64,000 bases of DNA from Vitis vinifera (lineage: Eukaryota > Streptophyta > Magnoliopsida > Vitales > Vitaceae), in the NCBI RefSeq assembly GCF_030704535.1, contig NC_081820.1, forward strand, positions 19,905,001-19,969,000. Reading direction: 5' to 3'. Below the pieces are notes generated by a model. It saw nothing but the letters and a program-made list of their open reading frames with translations. It made no database searches and was not told the origin of the DNA. The first letter of the stretch is position 1. Every line of letters starts with the position of its first letter. Shown here piece after piece: positions 39,420 to 50,384 of the stretch. The translations under genes were made by a program, and so were the position numbers.

Positions 39420-39875
39420 CTATTGGTCAAGTGCGTAGGGGGGCTCAGGAAGGGATCTATTCTCTTGGCTGGTCCCTGCTTCTCGCACTATTTGATAGCA
39501 TTGGCGAGCGGCTAACTGGCTGCCGTATAGGTCGATTTGCCCATCCTCAGCGAGAAAGCTTACCATTTGATGGTACGTAGAGGGGATGACTTTCATGTAG
39601 TGTAGCCATGTGCGCCCCAAGATGACATTGAAGGGTGATAAATCTTGTACCACCGAAAATTGTACGTTGAGAGTGACTGGGTCCGCTTGGACCGGCAGTA
39701 CAATATCTCCCAAGGATGTAGTCGCCGCTCCGTTGAATCCGGACAAGATTCGCCCAAGGTTTTCGAGGCCCGTGAGATCGCGTCCCATGTGGCTGATTAC
39801 CGACGCTTGTAAAAAATCGACCGAGCTGCCTGGGTCGACTAAGATGCATCTCACGTCAAAGTCTCCCATCTCCAA
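39420..39875 (-). pseudogene. Gypsy-T aspartic protease
   Basis: Retropepsin region with CILVDPGSSVDFL, where the catalytic Asp is kept and the usual DTG/DGG loop reads DPG. ILGRTWL toward the end corresponds to the conserved second half. It overlaps the gag frame by about 25 bp and lies in another frame, then runs in the same frame as RT. Confidence 0.75.
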
Positions 39876-41660
39876 GGACAGGATGAGGGCTCGCGGTGCG
39901 GTTGTAATATCCGTGTGGAGTCTACTGGGGGGAAAACGATTGTCCCATCTATGGGCCGGGGGCTCCCACCAGCTATCCCAGGCCGTATGGAGTTGACGCG
40001 TTCCCGTACCGATGCTGCCCGCAACAGCCTCTGTCTTTTTCGTTTGGAGTCGTATTCCTCATCCAACGGTCCTCCGTGGATATAGTTTATAACGGCTTTA
40101 GGGGCGACGGGGATCCTAGAGGTCCCTGAGTTGTGATTTCGAGAAGTGTCTCTAACTCTGGCGTCTGAGCGGAGGTATTGCTTCAAATGTCCCACATTTA
40201 TGAGCCTTTCGACCAAATAATGGAGGCTTCTGCACGTCTCTGTTGTGTGACCATGCTCCTTATGGTAGACACATTTCTTACTATGATCCCTTTTGGATGG
40301 GTCCGTTCTGAGGGGTCCGGGCCACCTGAAGTCGGACATGTCTTGGATCATAGGAAGAAGCTTCTCATAGGATATGGAGAGGGGTGTGAGGGGCGGCCAT
40401 TTCGGACGGCTCTGCTCCTCCTGCCTTCGACTGGACGGCCTTGGCCGGTCCGGAGGTTTTGCACTTCCTTCCGCACTACTTCTGGATGCCTGTCCGGCAA
40501 CCAAGACTTGTTGGGTGGCTGCTCGCACGTCATCTTCGAGCATTGAGTATTTGCTCGCGCGCCGAAACAAGTCGTCCATCGTCGTAAGAGGCTTCTTAGC
40601 GAGCGATTCAAAGAATGGGGTGCCTAGACAGATGCTTCGCTTGAAGATCTACAGGACAACATCCATGTTGTAAGCCTCTACTTGTAACACGGCCTGACCA
40701 AACCGCTTCACGAACTCCCTTAAGGACTCGTTCTCTTGCATTTTTATGTTTTGCAGAGTGCTGATGTTTTGTTTATGTCGAGCGGAGCATAAGTATTGTC
40801 CCACAAAAGCTTCCGACAAGTCTCTGAAATTATCAACAGAGTTAGGAGGTAGGCGGTGAAACCATGAGAGAGCCTGTCCTTGTAGGCTGGCGGGGAATAC
40901 TTTGCATAGTAGCGCGTCGTTGCCTATATCGAGAGTCATGAGCTGTCGGTAATGTATGATATGATCGAAGGGGTCGCTGGACCCATCGTACGTGGAGAAT
41001 TTAGGCACGAGAAATCCCCTTGGGGAGTCGTAATGAATAATATGCGAGCAAAAAGGCGTAGAGAGCATGTCGTCCAATCTTTTGCTGATGGAGCCAGTGG
41101 GTAGCTCGTTTAGGGGGTTTCTCCCAGCTTGGCGTACCGCTTGGTGTGGGAAGACGTTCTGCACCATGGGAGTGACCAGGGGGTCGGGGTGCGCTCCCCA
41201 GGTTGTGGCTACTGGCGGCCTTGTCTTCCTAGGTTCTTGTGGGTTTAGCCTCGCGCGCATCGCGTCTGACAATTGGGGTCTCTTGTCACGTTGTCTCTTT
41301 GATGAGAGACGAGTAGAGTCTGAGCTTTCCTCCTGGGGGAGCTTGGTGTATGGGAGTGTGTCGCTCTTGTAGTCTAACATTGCCCGTCTCGGGGATGGCC
41401 CCCGCAGTCCCAGGGTATATTGACTCTAGGTTAGGCCTTGAGTTTGCTCCTTGGCCTCTCGAGCGCTGACCACGAGGAGGCCCCATCGATGAAGCCTGAA
41501 TTCGCAACACAACGTTTTCTTTCCTCAGTCTCGCTGTTTCCTGGAGGAGAGCTTGCATTTGTCGCTCGCTTTCTAATTGTCGTCTCTCGATGGCTTCGCG
41601 CCATTCGTGATAATCTTCGTCTCCCCTAGCCGACAAGCGGCTTCTGGAAGGTGTGGACAT
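39851..41660 (-). pseudogene. Gypsy-T gag (broken)
   Basis: A coiled-coil-like N-terminus (41660-41286, EAIERRQLESERQMQALLQE) is followed in a second frame (41380-40649) by the retrotransposon gag domain (SLQGQALSWFHRLPPNSVDNF). The same frame resumes after a TAG at 40649-40651 and carries CVYHKEHGHTTETC, a CxxH...C knuckle typical of Tat gag proteins. One frameshift and at least one stop break it. Confidence 0.82.
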
Positions 41661-41689
41661 CTTTGCCGTCGACTGAATCAGAGAATTCC

Positions 41690-41704
41690 TATAGACGGTG
41701 CCAA
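41690..41704 (-). other. Gypsy-T primer-binding site
   Basis: Immediately inside the 5' LTR the minus strand reads TTGGCACCGTCTATAGG, close to the TGGCGCCGT start used by many plant Ty3/Gypsy elements. The tRNA is not assigned. Confidence 0.6.
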
Positions 41705-42332
41705 TGTTGATGCCTTACGTCCCAGGGATCCACGTCGTTGCCAAGTGGACGTACGCTATCAACCAAGATTGAGTTTTGACTCAGTTGTCCCTGCAAAAGA
41801 TGTCCGGACAAGATGTCCGGACACACCCTCCGATGATTTTGTTAGCCATGTCTCTAGAGATTAAGCTGTCGGCTTTTTTCAGGGATAACAAGCTTACCTT
41901 CTTCCTTGTGTGAAGGTCCTCTTATATAGTGTCAGAAGCTCTGTCTCCCTTTTTAATGGTGGGAAGACTTTTTGGCTCATCATGATGTCCTCAAGGTGGT
42001 GGCAAAGCCATCATCACCCTGCAGGCGGCTGTCAGAGATCGTGGGAGGCGACTTGCCATCGCTCTTGTCCTTTCGTTCTGCAGGCGACAGAACGTGGGCG
42101 GTGGCAGGCTATCGGGGATGACTCAGCAAGGCTTGCTCGCTACAGTCAATGATCCGGATCATAGGCTCGAGTAGGATAGAGCATCGCCAGGGTATGATAT
42201 TTGAGAGTGCCGTATGCCTCCCCTGGGGAGTCCAGATAGAGGAGCGCGCCACGTGTTCTCTTGGGCAGTCCGGATGGAGTTGCTCCGGATAGCGATGCGC
42301 GTCACGTGTTATCAGGGGGAGGGGTCCCTACA
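41705..42332 (-). repeat. Gypsy-T 5' LTR (right in window)
   Basis: 628 bp, same length and ends as the left LTR. It is followed by TAGAC (42333-42337). Confidence 0.92.
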
Positions 42333-42337
42333 TAGAC

Positions 42338-43485
42338 CAAGTGAAGTCTAGGGATAAAATGGTGGATCAGTTCGTGTTTGGTACGGCAAAGAGGGGTAGG
42401 GATGATTTAGATTGATTAGTGTAATGAAAATGGAATCATATTTAGAGCTTTTGATTTTTTTTTTCTGTTTTTTTTTCTCTATTTAAGGTTTGATTTGGGA
42501 AGTACATGAGATTTAAATTTAGCATTTCAGATTGAGGGCAATTTTGATCAATTAGTGTAATGAAAATGGAATCACATTTGGGGCTTTAGATTTTTTCGGT
42601 TTGATTTGGAAAGTGCATGAAATTTAAATTCGGCATTTTAGATTTAAGGCTTTGGATTTTTTTTTTCCCTCCCCTTTTGATATGTGAATTGCAAGGTATA
42701 GGGTTTGATTTGGAAATTTAAGGTTTGATTTGTTAGTATTTTAATTAATGTTTTGGGAATATTATTAATAGATTTAAAAAAGATATTAATTAACATTGGT
42801 TGTAAAAAATATTATCATTTAATATTATTTAGTAATTTTAATTATTTATAATATAAGATTAATTAAAATTACACATTTAATAAAAAAATATGAATTACAA
42901 TTATATTTAATTAATATTAATTAGGTGAAAGTATATAAAAATTAGAAGAAATTTTAGTATTATTAGTAAGATGATATGATAAAATAAGGTAAGATATAAT
43001 TATAAAGGTATTTTAGAAAGTGCACAAAAATTTAAAAATAAATTTTAGGAAGCACAAAAAGATTTTAAAAAAATTAGAATTTAAGATTCATATTTTTTAT
43101 TTTCATTTAAGGTTTGATTTAAAAATATTTAACTATTCTAATTAATGATATTTTGATGTTAATTATGATTAATATATTTAATAAAAATAAATTATAAAAT
43201 AAATTATGGATAAAATTTTCATTAGAATTAAGGATATTTTAGATATTTTTACGAAATTTAATTAGTGATAATTTGATGATAATTAGAATTGGATTATTTT
43301 ATAGAAAAGTTAAAAACCGTTTTATAAAATTAGTATTAAACGCACTTTAAAAGCAGTTAAATTTTATTTATTTTATTGGATAAGCGGTTAAATTTTATTT
43401 ATTTTATTGGATAAGCGTGTTACATTCTTACATTCAATCCAAAAGGTAAAATCAGCAGAGAAGTTGACAAGGCCATAAACTATTT
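42338..43485. other. AT-rich intergenic DNA
   Basis: No gene. An approximately 130-bp direct duplication with AGTGTAATGAAAATGGAATCA occurs near 42418 and 42554. A smaller duplication (GGTTAAATTTTATTTATTTT) is near 43355 and 43386. The last 100 bp is likely 3' UTR of the carboxylesterase. Confidence 0.55.
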
Positions 43486-44475
43486 CTAAGCCATGAAATT
43501 TTTTACACGGCCAAACAAGGCCTTAGCTTTGGAGGAATCAAAGAGCTCTATCACATGGCAATCTCCCCTCACGAACACTGCTTCCACCTCTATCCCATTT
43601 CCCTTTAACATATCAACGAACTCCACCTGGCGGTCATGCAACAAATCTCCCTCACAGCCCGCCACCAAAAATTTCCATCCCACCCGTCCGATCTTTGAAC
43701 AGTGTTCTGAGGCATTCTTCGCCATCGGATTGCTATACTCGTGATCACGGTCAAAGCCCTCTGGCAGTGCTAATTCCCACATCAAATCAGTAGAACAAAG
43801 AGGCAGTACACCGTCATTTTCCAACCTCACCTCTGACCCGCTTCTGTGGATCCCACCAAAAAATGGTTGGTGCAGGATCAGCCCTCTGATCTTCAATGGT
43901 TCAAGATCTGCAACCGAATCCGCCACATGTATACCCGCGAAGTACGCTAGGTTTCCTCCAGCGCTGCTTCCCATGAGAAAACAGCGAGACACGTCAGCAT
44001 ATTCCGACACCCAAGCCTCTCCGCTGCTCTTGATCCACTTCAGCGCCTCCACTCCGTCCTCGTAGGCCGCCGGAAGCCGGTGCTCAGGCGCCAGCCTGTA
44101 CTCCACGGAGACGACTACGGCACCGATCTCCGCCGCCATGAGAGCGCAGAGATCATGAAAAACGGTCGTAGCGGCGCTGCAGATCACGAAACCGCCGCCG
44201 TGGAAATAAACGATGAGGGGTAGCTTTCTTGCAGCTCCAGCGGCAGGAGGGGTAGAATCCCGTGCTTCTCGGGGCAGGAAAACCCTGACCCAAATGTTCT
44301 TATCTGGGTTGACGGTGATATCTTTGGAGAGCACTGGGATGTGGGTGGTGTGATCAGGTGATGGAGCTGTGGAGGGTAAGGTGACGAGCCTGGTGACGGA
44401 GCCGTCGGGGTTGTTGACCATCTTGAGATAGTCATTGAAATTGGGTACTGCAGGGTAATCTGCCATGTTGATCAC
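43486..44475 (-). CDS. Carboxylesterase, plant CXE family (alpha/beta hydrolase)
   Basis: Intronless, 329 aa, the normal length for plant CXE proteins. It should hydrolyse carboxylic esters, probably in the cytosol, since no signal peptide is seen. The oxyanion-hole motif HGGG is at residues 92-95. The nucleophile elbow reads GSSAG with Ser170, where GDSAG is more common. D276 in EGDLLHD and H306 in GDCHVIE complete the triad. Met4 (44466) is an alternative start. Members of this family act in detoxification and specialised metabolism; related non-catalytic members are gibberellin receptors, but the intact triad argues against that. It is the only clearly single-copy intact gene in the window. 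The exact substrate cannot be told. Confidence 0.93.
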   Translation of the reverse strand: MINMADYPAVPNFNDYLKMVNNPDGSVTRLVTLPSTAPSPDHTTHIPVLSKDITVNPDKNIWVRVFLPREARDSTPPAAGAARKLPLIVYFHGGGFVICSAATTVFHDLCALMAAEIGAVVVSVEYRLAPEHRLPAAYEDGVEALKWIKSSGEAWVSEYADVSRCFLMGSSAGGNLAYFAGIHVADSVADLEPLKIRGLILHQPFFGGIHRSGSEVRLENDGVLPLCSTDLMWELALPEGFDRDHEYSNPMAKNASEHCSKIGRVGWKFLVAGCEGDLLHDRQVEFVDMLKGNGIEVEAVFVRGDCHVIELFDSSKAKALFGRVKNFMA

Positions 44476-44536
44476 TGTAATATTTGTGGGTAGTCTGGCA
44501 ATGAGCTAAAGGATAGTCACTAGACTCACAACTAGA

Positions 44537-44547
44537 TATATTTATAG
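44537..44547 (-). promoter_or_regulatory. TATA box of the carboxylesterase
   Basis: The minus strand reads CTATAAATATA about 62-72 bp upstream of the start codon, a suitable distance for a short 5' UTR. Confidence 0.55.
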
Positions 44548-45426
44548 ACTTATGGGATTAAAACCGTGTTTGGAAACCCTAATTTGAAAATCTAATTCAT
44601 CATCATGGCCTCGTACAAAAATACTTTATTATTTTTTTTATAAAAATAATAATTTATTTTAAAACATGTACTTAATAATTGAAATAATTAAAAATATTTA
44701 TAAAAAAATAGGTTACTTACAAAGAAAAAATCACGAGAAAAGACAAATTCATAAATATATTTTGTATTTATACCGAAGAGTAAAGGGGACAGGGATGTGT
44801 GCAATCAACTCCCATAATCATTCATTATTATTACATTGGAAATTAAAAGTATATTTTATAATTTATTGGACTTAGGCTTATCAAAATAATTCTAAAAATA
44901 GGTGTACTAACTTTCCACATGAAGCAGCGCAGTGCTAGTCCAAATAATCAGAGGGCCCGATATCCCTTTCGACTCTTCACGGGTTGATTCACTTCATCTA
45001 TATTTGTTGGCCATTGTTTAAGCAACTTGGGGACTGGCCAGCCCCACATTGTCACATTGATTGTTTGTAGCTCATACACTTGCAAGCTAGCAATGGACAT
45101 AGATATTCAAATACGTACCTCACCAAAACGTCAAGATCGATTTTGTTGGTCATGGTTGTATTGTGTGGAAGGACAAAAGCTAAAAGTACCGTCAATGAGT
45201 TCCATTAAAAGTGTAGTTTAAAGTGGGATAACCCCAAAGCATACCCTATTTGTTGTTCAACATTGAGGTTGAGGTGCAAGTTACGTAAAGGGTAGGAGAG
45301 ATCAGTCTTTTTCTTTTCGATTTGATGTTGATTTGAATAAATCAAAGTAACGTAAGGAATAATGAGAAGAAAAGTCATGCATTTTGATTGCCTTATTCAT
45401 CACGGCACCACCAACATATCATTCTT
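44548..45426. other. Intergenic DNA, no gene recognised
   Basis: AT-rich; short open frames only. Nothing supports a gene or RNA. Confidence 0.5.
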
Positions 45427-45495
45427 GATTCTTACCTAGAATAATGTATAGTAATTTCTTCGTGTATTCTGATTTGTGATCGCATGGTATTAGAG
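45427..45495 (+). repeat. Copia-B 5' LTR remnant and primer-binding site
   Basis: GATTCTTACCTAGAATAATG to GATCGCA matches the inner part of the 3' LTR but lacks about 40 bp in the middle. TGGTATTAGAG (45485-45495) follows at once and fits the initiator-Met tRNA primer site of plant Copia elements (TGGTATCAGAGC) with a C to T change. Confidence 0.7.
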
Positions 45496-45699
45496 TACAG
45501 ATTCTAGGACGTATACAATTTCTGTGGAATAGCAGAAAGAGAGAAGAGATAGACCAAAGAGTTTGAGAGCAATGAGAGAACCTGCCCCCTTGATAGAACA
45601 ACTCCAAGAAGAGAATTCAATCCAGAATAACACTGGTGTTGAACCAGACTCAAACTACACCGAGTCATGAATCTGCTGCTGCACCAATTGGAATCAAAT

Positions 45700-46204
45700 T
45701 GGACGACATCAATTATGCCCTTTGGTTCTAGGTTGTTGAGATGTATAGCTCGGGCAAAGAAAAGTTGGGGTATATAAATGGTGATTTTCCTAAGGCCCCG
45801 AGAGACAAATCCTAATTTAAGAAGATGGGAACTGAAAATGCAGTGGTGAAGGGATGGTTGATTAATTCTATGGACCCAAAACTGATCAGCAACTACATCA
45901 TATTTCCAAATGCAAAAGCGGTATGGGATACCATCGCCACAACATATTTTGATGGTACCGACGCCTCACAAGTTTATGATCTCAAGAGGAAAGTGACGAG
46001 ACTCCAGCAAGGCGGGGGATCTATCGAAACATATTACAACAATCTTCAAGGCCTATGGAGGGAAATTGATTTTCGTCGCCCAAATCCAATGAAATTTGAA
46101 ATTGATTCAGGTAACAACAGTTGTTTTTCAATTTACACGAGTAAGATTTTAGGTGTGAAACCTGCATTGAAGTTAAGAGTCATCATATACCTTACCCAAT
46201 AAGG
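45700..46204 (+). pseudogene. Copia-B gag fragment
   Basis: The frame 45825-46204 contains KGWLINSMDP, AKAVWDTIATTYFDGTD and LKRKVTRLQQGGGSIETYY, the UBN2/retrotransposon gag helix pattern. No zinc knuckle or protease follows; the frame passes into other sequence at about 46110, so a deletion removed them. Confidence 0.75.
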
Positions 46205-46545
46205 TTGAAAAAATGTGAGACTTCTTTTACTTTAATTCATTCAAACGTTTGGGGTCTTGCTCCCATTTTAATTTCTTCGGGTATCAGATGGTTTGTGACT
46301 TTTGTAGATGATTGTATACGTATGACTTGACTTTATTTGATGAAAAATAAGCATGAAGTGTTTGAAAATTTTCAATCTTTCCATTATATGATAAAGACAC
46401 AATTCTCTGCTAAACTTCAAATTCTTGGATCTGATAATGGTTAGGAATAAGACAATAATGAGTTTCAAGAATATTTCCAAGCACATGGTCTTTATCATTA
46501 GATCACTTGTTCTCAAACACCACAACAAAATGGAGTTGTAAACAA
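46205..46545 (+). pseudogene. Copia-B integrase, left part
   Basis: A decayed integrase core on the plus strand: the translation gives LIHSNVWG-like, FVDDCIR, ILGSDNG and TPQQNGVV-like runs across several frames. The left part of the protein stops at the insertion point of the AT-rich element, and its continuation is at 47604. Confidence 0.65.
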
Positions 46546-47600
46546 GGATTAAAATATTGATAAATATGAATATACCCGTATTTGGATTTATGAATATATA
46601 AAAAATATCGGAGAAATATAGCGGATATTTTGATAAAAATATCAGTGAGGTGAAAATTATTCAATATTCACAAGAATGTTTGAAAAAACTTCAAAAAAAA
46701 AAAAAAAATGATAAAATAAGTAAGTTATGCTAATTTTTTTTTATAAAAATTTGATAAATATTATCTTTAATCGTACATATAATATTTATCAAATTTTTAT
46801 AAAAAAATTAGCATAAATTCCTTTACTATATTTACATTAATTTATTTTATAAATTAAAATACTTTTATTAAAACATATTTTTATTACATTTTAAATAAAA
46901 AATTAAATTGATTTATATAAAATATTTTATTTGAGATTTGATTTCTAAAAATTTATTACAAGTGACAATTTTTCTATTAACAATAATTTATTTAAATAAT
47001 TGAAATTATTACTAATTTATCTTATCAAATTAATTTTAATTTATAAAATATTAGGACTTCATTAATTTTTTTATATTGTAGCAATTTTTGAGTAAAATTA
47101 TATTTTTAATATTTTAAAATAAAAATATTTAAAATTAAATAAAATTAAAAGGATAAAAAAAAGAATGAAGTGATATTAATTTTTTAAAATAACAGTAATT
47201 AATGAGATAAATATAAAAACTAGTTAAAAATAAAATGATAGTATAGATTTAAAATAAAAAATAAATTAAAAATGAATAATTAAAAAATAAAAAAAGATAA
47301 ATATTTTTTAAAAAAAGCTTTCAAAAAAATCTCTGATATTTCCTAGATATATCGATATATTTGTCGATATATCTATGATATTTTGATAGGCTTTTTCCCC
47401 TACTTAGCGCGTCGCTTCACACTTGATTTTTTCATTGATTTATCGGTTCCAAACTAATATAGTGCCAATATTTCTACGATTTTCCCGATATTTTTTCGAT
47501 ATTTCTTCTGTTCGATAATCAATGCTCAATATCCTTTCGGGGCCGTCCGATATCCGATATATTGGCGAAATATCACCGATAAAAACTGATTTTTCAATCC
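46546..47600. mobile_element. AT-rich insertion in Copia-B, probable non-autonomous DNA element
   Basis: Splits the integrase of Copia-B. The flanks share GTTGTAAACAA (46535-46545) and GTTGTAAAACAA (47604-47615), a likely 9-11 bp target duplication, and the ends read GGATT...AATCC. The interior is over 80 percent A+T by eye, with a dense cluster of CGATAT-type words in the last 300 bp (47330-47580). A duplication of about nine bases would fit a Mutator-like element. No transposase is present. Confidence 0.5.
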
Positions 47601-48047
47601 ATGGTTGTAAAACAAAAAAACAAACATATCCTCAAAACAGCTCAAGCACTTTTAACTGCAGCTCATGCACCCCGACGCTATTGGACATATGTGGTTGTTA
47701 TTGTTATCTACTTGCTAAATCGAAAGTCATCTCGAGTCTTGAACTTGGAAACTCCACTAGAAGCCCTTGCTCATCGTGTACCATTGCCCTTTATCTTAAT
47801 GCTTCCGTCGCGAATATTTGGATGTGCTTATGTTCATCTTCACAAAAACCAGCGTACAAAACTTGATCATTGTGTTGTACCTGGCGTTTTTTTGGGTTAC
47901 AAAGCACTTAAGAAAGGCTATCGGTGTTGTGATCCCACTACAAGATGTCTTTATACCACAACGGATGTCACTTTTCTTGAATCTGAAACTTTCTTTCCTA
48001 AACAAGATACTTATTCTTCTCTTCAGGGGGAACTACTAAGTAAATAG
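47601..48047 (+). pseudogene. Copia-B integrase, right part
   Basis: The frame continues the integrase with KHILKTAQALL, RIFGCAYVHLHKNQRTKLD and GVFLGYKALKKGYRCCDP, the usual C-terminal integrase region and the GYS-like box. It stops at 48045-48047. Confidence 0.8.
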
Positions 48048-48152
48048 CAAAATTGGGAAAATTGGGAAAACTAGCCAGGCTTTAATAAGATGAACATGGA
48101 AAGCAATCAAAAGGATGACACAGATGACACAACTAGAAATGATGAAGCTTAA

Positions 48153-49037
48153 ACACCATCTATTCTAGTTGAGGCTCAACCATAAAATAATGAAACTCCA
48201 GTTGATCTAGTTAATTGGGACTCAACCAGACGAAGAAATGGAGTCGACGACAGTAATAATGGAACAGAGAAAAGAAACTGAGGATACCGAGACTATGAGT
48301 AAGGAGGAGCAGTCCACCTCTAACACTTTAGTACCAAACGACCACTCTCTTGAGAATACTCTTGAGGTACGATCCCTAAATTCCTCTCCTAGAAATATTA
48401 TAGATGACTCTATTGGTTATAGATTACCTTTCAGACATAATTGTGGGAAGCTATCCAAGCGGTACTCACCAGACCATGGAGAAAGGAAGTCGAAGTATCC
48501 GATCGCCGACCATATCTCTACCCATAGATTATCACAACCTCTCAAAGCTTTTGTCCACAAGCTATCTTCTGATCATGTCTCGAATATAGTACAAGAAGCC
48601 TTAAACAACCCCAAGTGGACCCAAGCAATAATTGAAGAGATGACAACATTGCAAAAGAATGATATGTGGATGCTTGTGCCCTTGCCAAAAGAGAAGAAAA
48701 CGGTGGGATGTAGATGGGTGTTCTCCATTAAACACAAGACAGATGGTTCAATAGAGAGATATAAGGTGAGACTTGTTGCGAAAGGATATACCCAAACATA
48801 CGGTATAGACTATCAAGAGACGTTCTCACTAGTAGCACAGTTGAATACTGTTAGAGTATTGTCATCTCTTCCTGTAAACTTAGATTGACCACTACATTAG
48901 TTTGATGTAAAAAATGCATTTCTTCATGGAGACCTTGAGGAGGAATTGTGCATGGACATTCCATCGGGCTTTACTACCTTGTTAAGAACAAAGGTCGTGT
49001 GCAAGTTGTAGAATGCATTATATGGATTGAAACAATC
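48153..49037 (+). pseudogene. Copia-B reverse transcriptase, left part
   Basis: RT start with NDMWMLVPLPKEKKTVGCRWVF and RLVAKGYTQ. The stop at 48886-48888 (TGA) stands where copy I has TGG (W), and a second stop at 48898-48900 where copy I has CAA. The reading is interrupted at 49037 by Copia-C and resumes at 53597. Confidence 0.85.
49033..49037. repeat. Target-site duplication of Copia-C, left
   Basis: CAATC, repeated at 53592-53596. Copy I shows the empty site once (AAACAATCACC, near 6322). Confidence 0.9.
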
Positions 49038-49326
49038 TGTTAGAAGTTTGCTTTTTGGACTGCCACGTTATGTTTTAATTTTTCAAAGTTTGAATAAAAC
49101 TGAGTCATTGTTAGTTCATATTCTTTAGGAGATGTGAGTCCACTTTCATAAATTGTGGATCACGTACTATTTGTTTTGAATTTGAGATTTTTTTTCTCTT
49201 TTCAGTTATTTCCCAGTTCTATAAATGTACGCTGGATGGAGGAAATAAAAAAATTGACTTCCGTTGATATATTTTCTCTATTTTCTATTGTGTCTTCTTT
49301 CCTTAACTTGTCTTAAAACACCAACA
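49038..49326 (+). repeat. Copia-C 5' LTR
   Basis: TGTTAGAAG...CACCAACA, 289 bp. I count 9 differences from the 3' LTR (about 3 percent). Confidence 0.95.
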
Positions 49327-49328
49327 AT

Positions 49329-49340
49329 TGGTATTAGAGC
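49329..49340 (+). other. Copia-C primer-binding site
   Basis: TGGTATTAGAGC, two bases inside the 5' LTR. It fits the initiator-Met tRNA primer site with one T for C. Confidence 0.8.
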
Positions 49341-49436
49341 ATTATATTCTTGAGGGACTGTGAGTGAAAAAAATTGTGAGTTTTCAAGAGAGTTGAGGGC
49401 CACCAAAACACCACGTATTCCGCCAAAATTTCAAGC

Positions 49437-50336
49437 ATGGAAGGAGACTCAAGTTTCTCAGCAATGGCACCTCTAGTCTGCAGTGGTTATAATTACACCA
49501 TATGGGCTGTGCGGATGGAAGCCTACCTAGATGCTGTAGATCTATGGGAGGTTGTTGAAGATGACTATGACGTTCCTCTACTATCAGACAACCCAACGAT
49601 GGCTCAAGTCAAGAATCACAAGGAAAGGAAAACCAGAAAGTCTAAGGCAAAAACTTGCCTATTTGCAGTAGTTTCAGCTACAATCTTCACCCGAATTATG
49701 TCTTTGAAATCAGCCAAAGCCATATGGAGTTATCTCAAATTTGAATATGAAGGAGATGATCGAATTAAAGGCATGAAAATGCTGAATCTAATAAGAGATT
49801 TCGAGTTGCAGAAGATGAAAGAGTCAAAAACCATCAAAGAGTACTCTGAAAGGCTTTTAAGCATAGCCAACAGAGTAAGATTGCTTGGTTCGGAGTTTAA
49901 AGACTCTCGTATTGTTGAAAAAATTCTGGTTACTATTCCTGAAAGATTTGAAGCTACCATAACCACTTTGGAAAATACCAAAGATTTGTTCAAAATCACG
50001 TTGGCAGAGTTGTTGAACTCTTTGTAGGCACAAGAACAACAGATGGTTATGAGACAAGAAGCAACTGTAGAGGAAGCCTTGCCCGCCAAACATGAAGTTG
50101 GTTGGAGAAACAAAAAGAAGAAAAATAGAAAGCATCAACAAGCAAATGGAGAAGCTGCAGCGCACAGGAACAACAAAAACAAAGCTGGAAGTTCCAAGGG
50201 AAAGTACCCACCTTGTAAGCATTGTGACAGAATTGGCCACTCATCGTTCAAGTGCTGGAAAAGGCCAGATGCTAAGTGTAACAAGTGCAATCAACTTGGA
50301 CATGAAGCTATCATTTGCAAGAACCAAAACCAGTAG
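49437..50336 (+). pseudogene. Copia-C gag with two CCHC knuckles
   Basis: An N-terminal gag domain (YTIWAVRMEAYLDAVDLWEVV; LKFEYEGDDRIKGMKML) runs to a TAG at 50025-50027. The same frame continues with a basic linker and two zinc knuckles, CKHCDRIGHSSFKC and CNKCNQLGHEAIIC, ending at a TAG (50334-50336). Both stops could come from CAG. The start ATG at 49437 lies 110 bp after the 5' LTR. Confidence 0.88.
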
Positions 50337-50384
50337 CAAGACGTAGATGCCTAAATCGCTAATGAAGATGAAAATGATCATCTC

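Larger units (their letters stand above)
32149..42332 (-). mobile_element. Gypsy-T: full-length Ty3/Gypsy element, Tat type, 10.2 kb
   Basis: Two 628-bp LTRs in direct orientation (32149-32776 and 41705-42332) flanked by TAGAC. The coding region is on the minus strand in the order gag, protease, RT, RNase H, second RNase H, integrase. A duplicated, archaeal-type RNase H before integrase is a mark of the Tat/Ogre lineage. Next to the right-hand LTR the minus strand carries TTGGCACCGTC, the likely primer-binding site; next to the left LTR it has a G-rich purine tract. Between integrase and the 3' LTR (33000-36013) lies a gene in the opposite direction. Stops and frameshifts make the copy non-autonomous. 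Confidence 0.92.

Noticed and set aside
39610..41372. Long plus-strand frames over Gypsy-T gag-pol
   Set aside because: Complement of the minus-strand gag and protease domains, which are recognisable.
49329..49340. tRNA gene at the TGGTATTAGAGC site
   Set aside because: Only a primer-binding site complementary to a tRNA 3' end; no cloverleaf.
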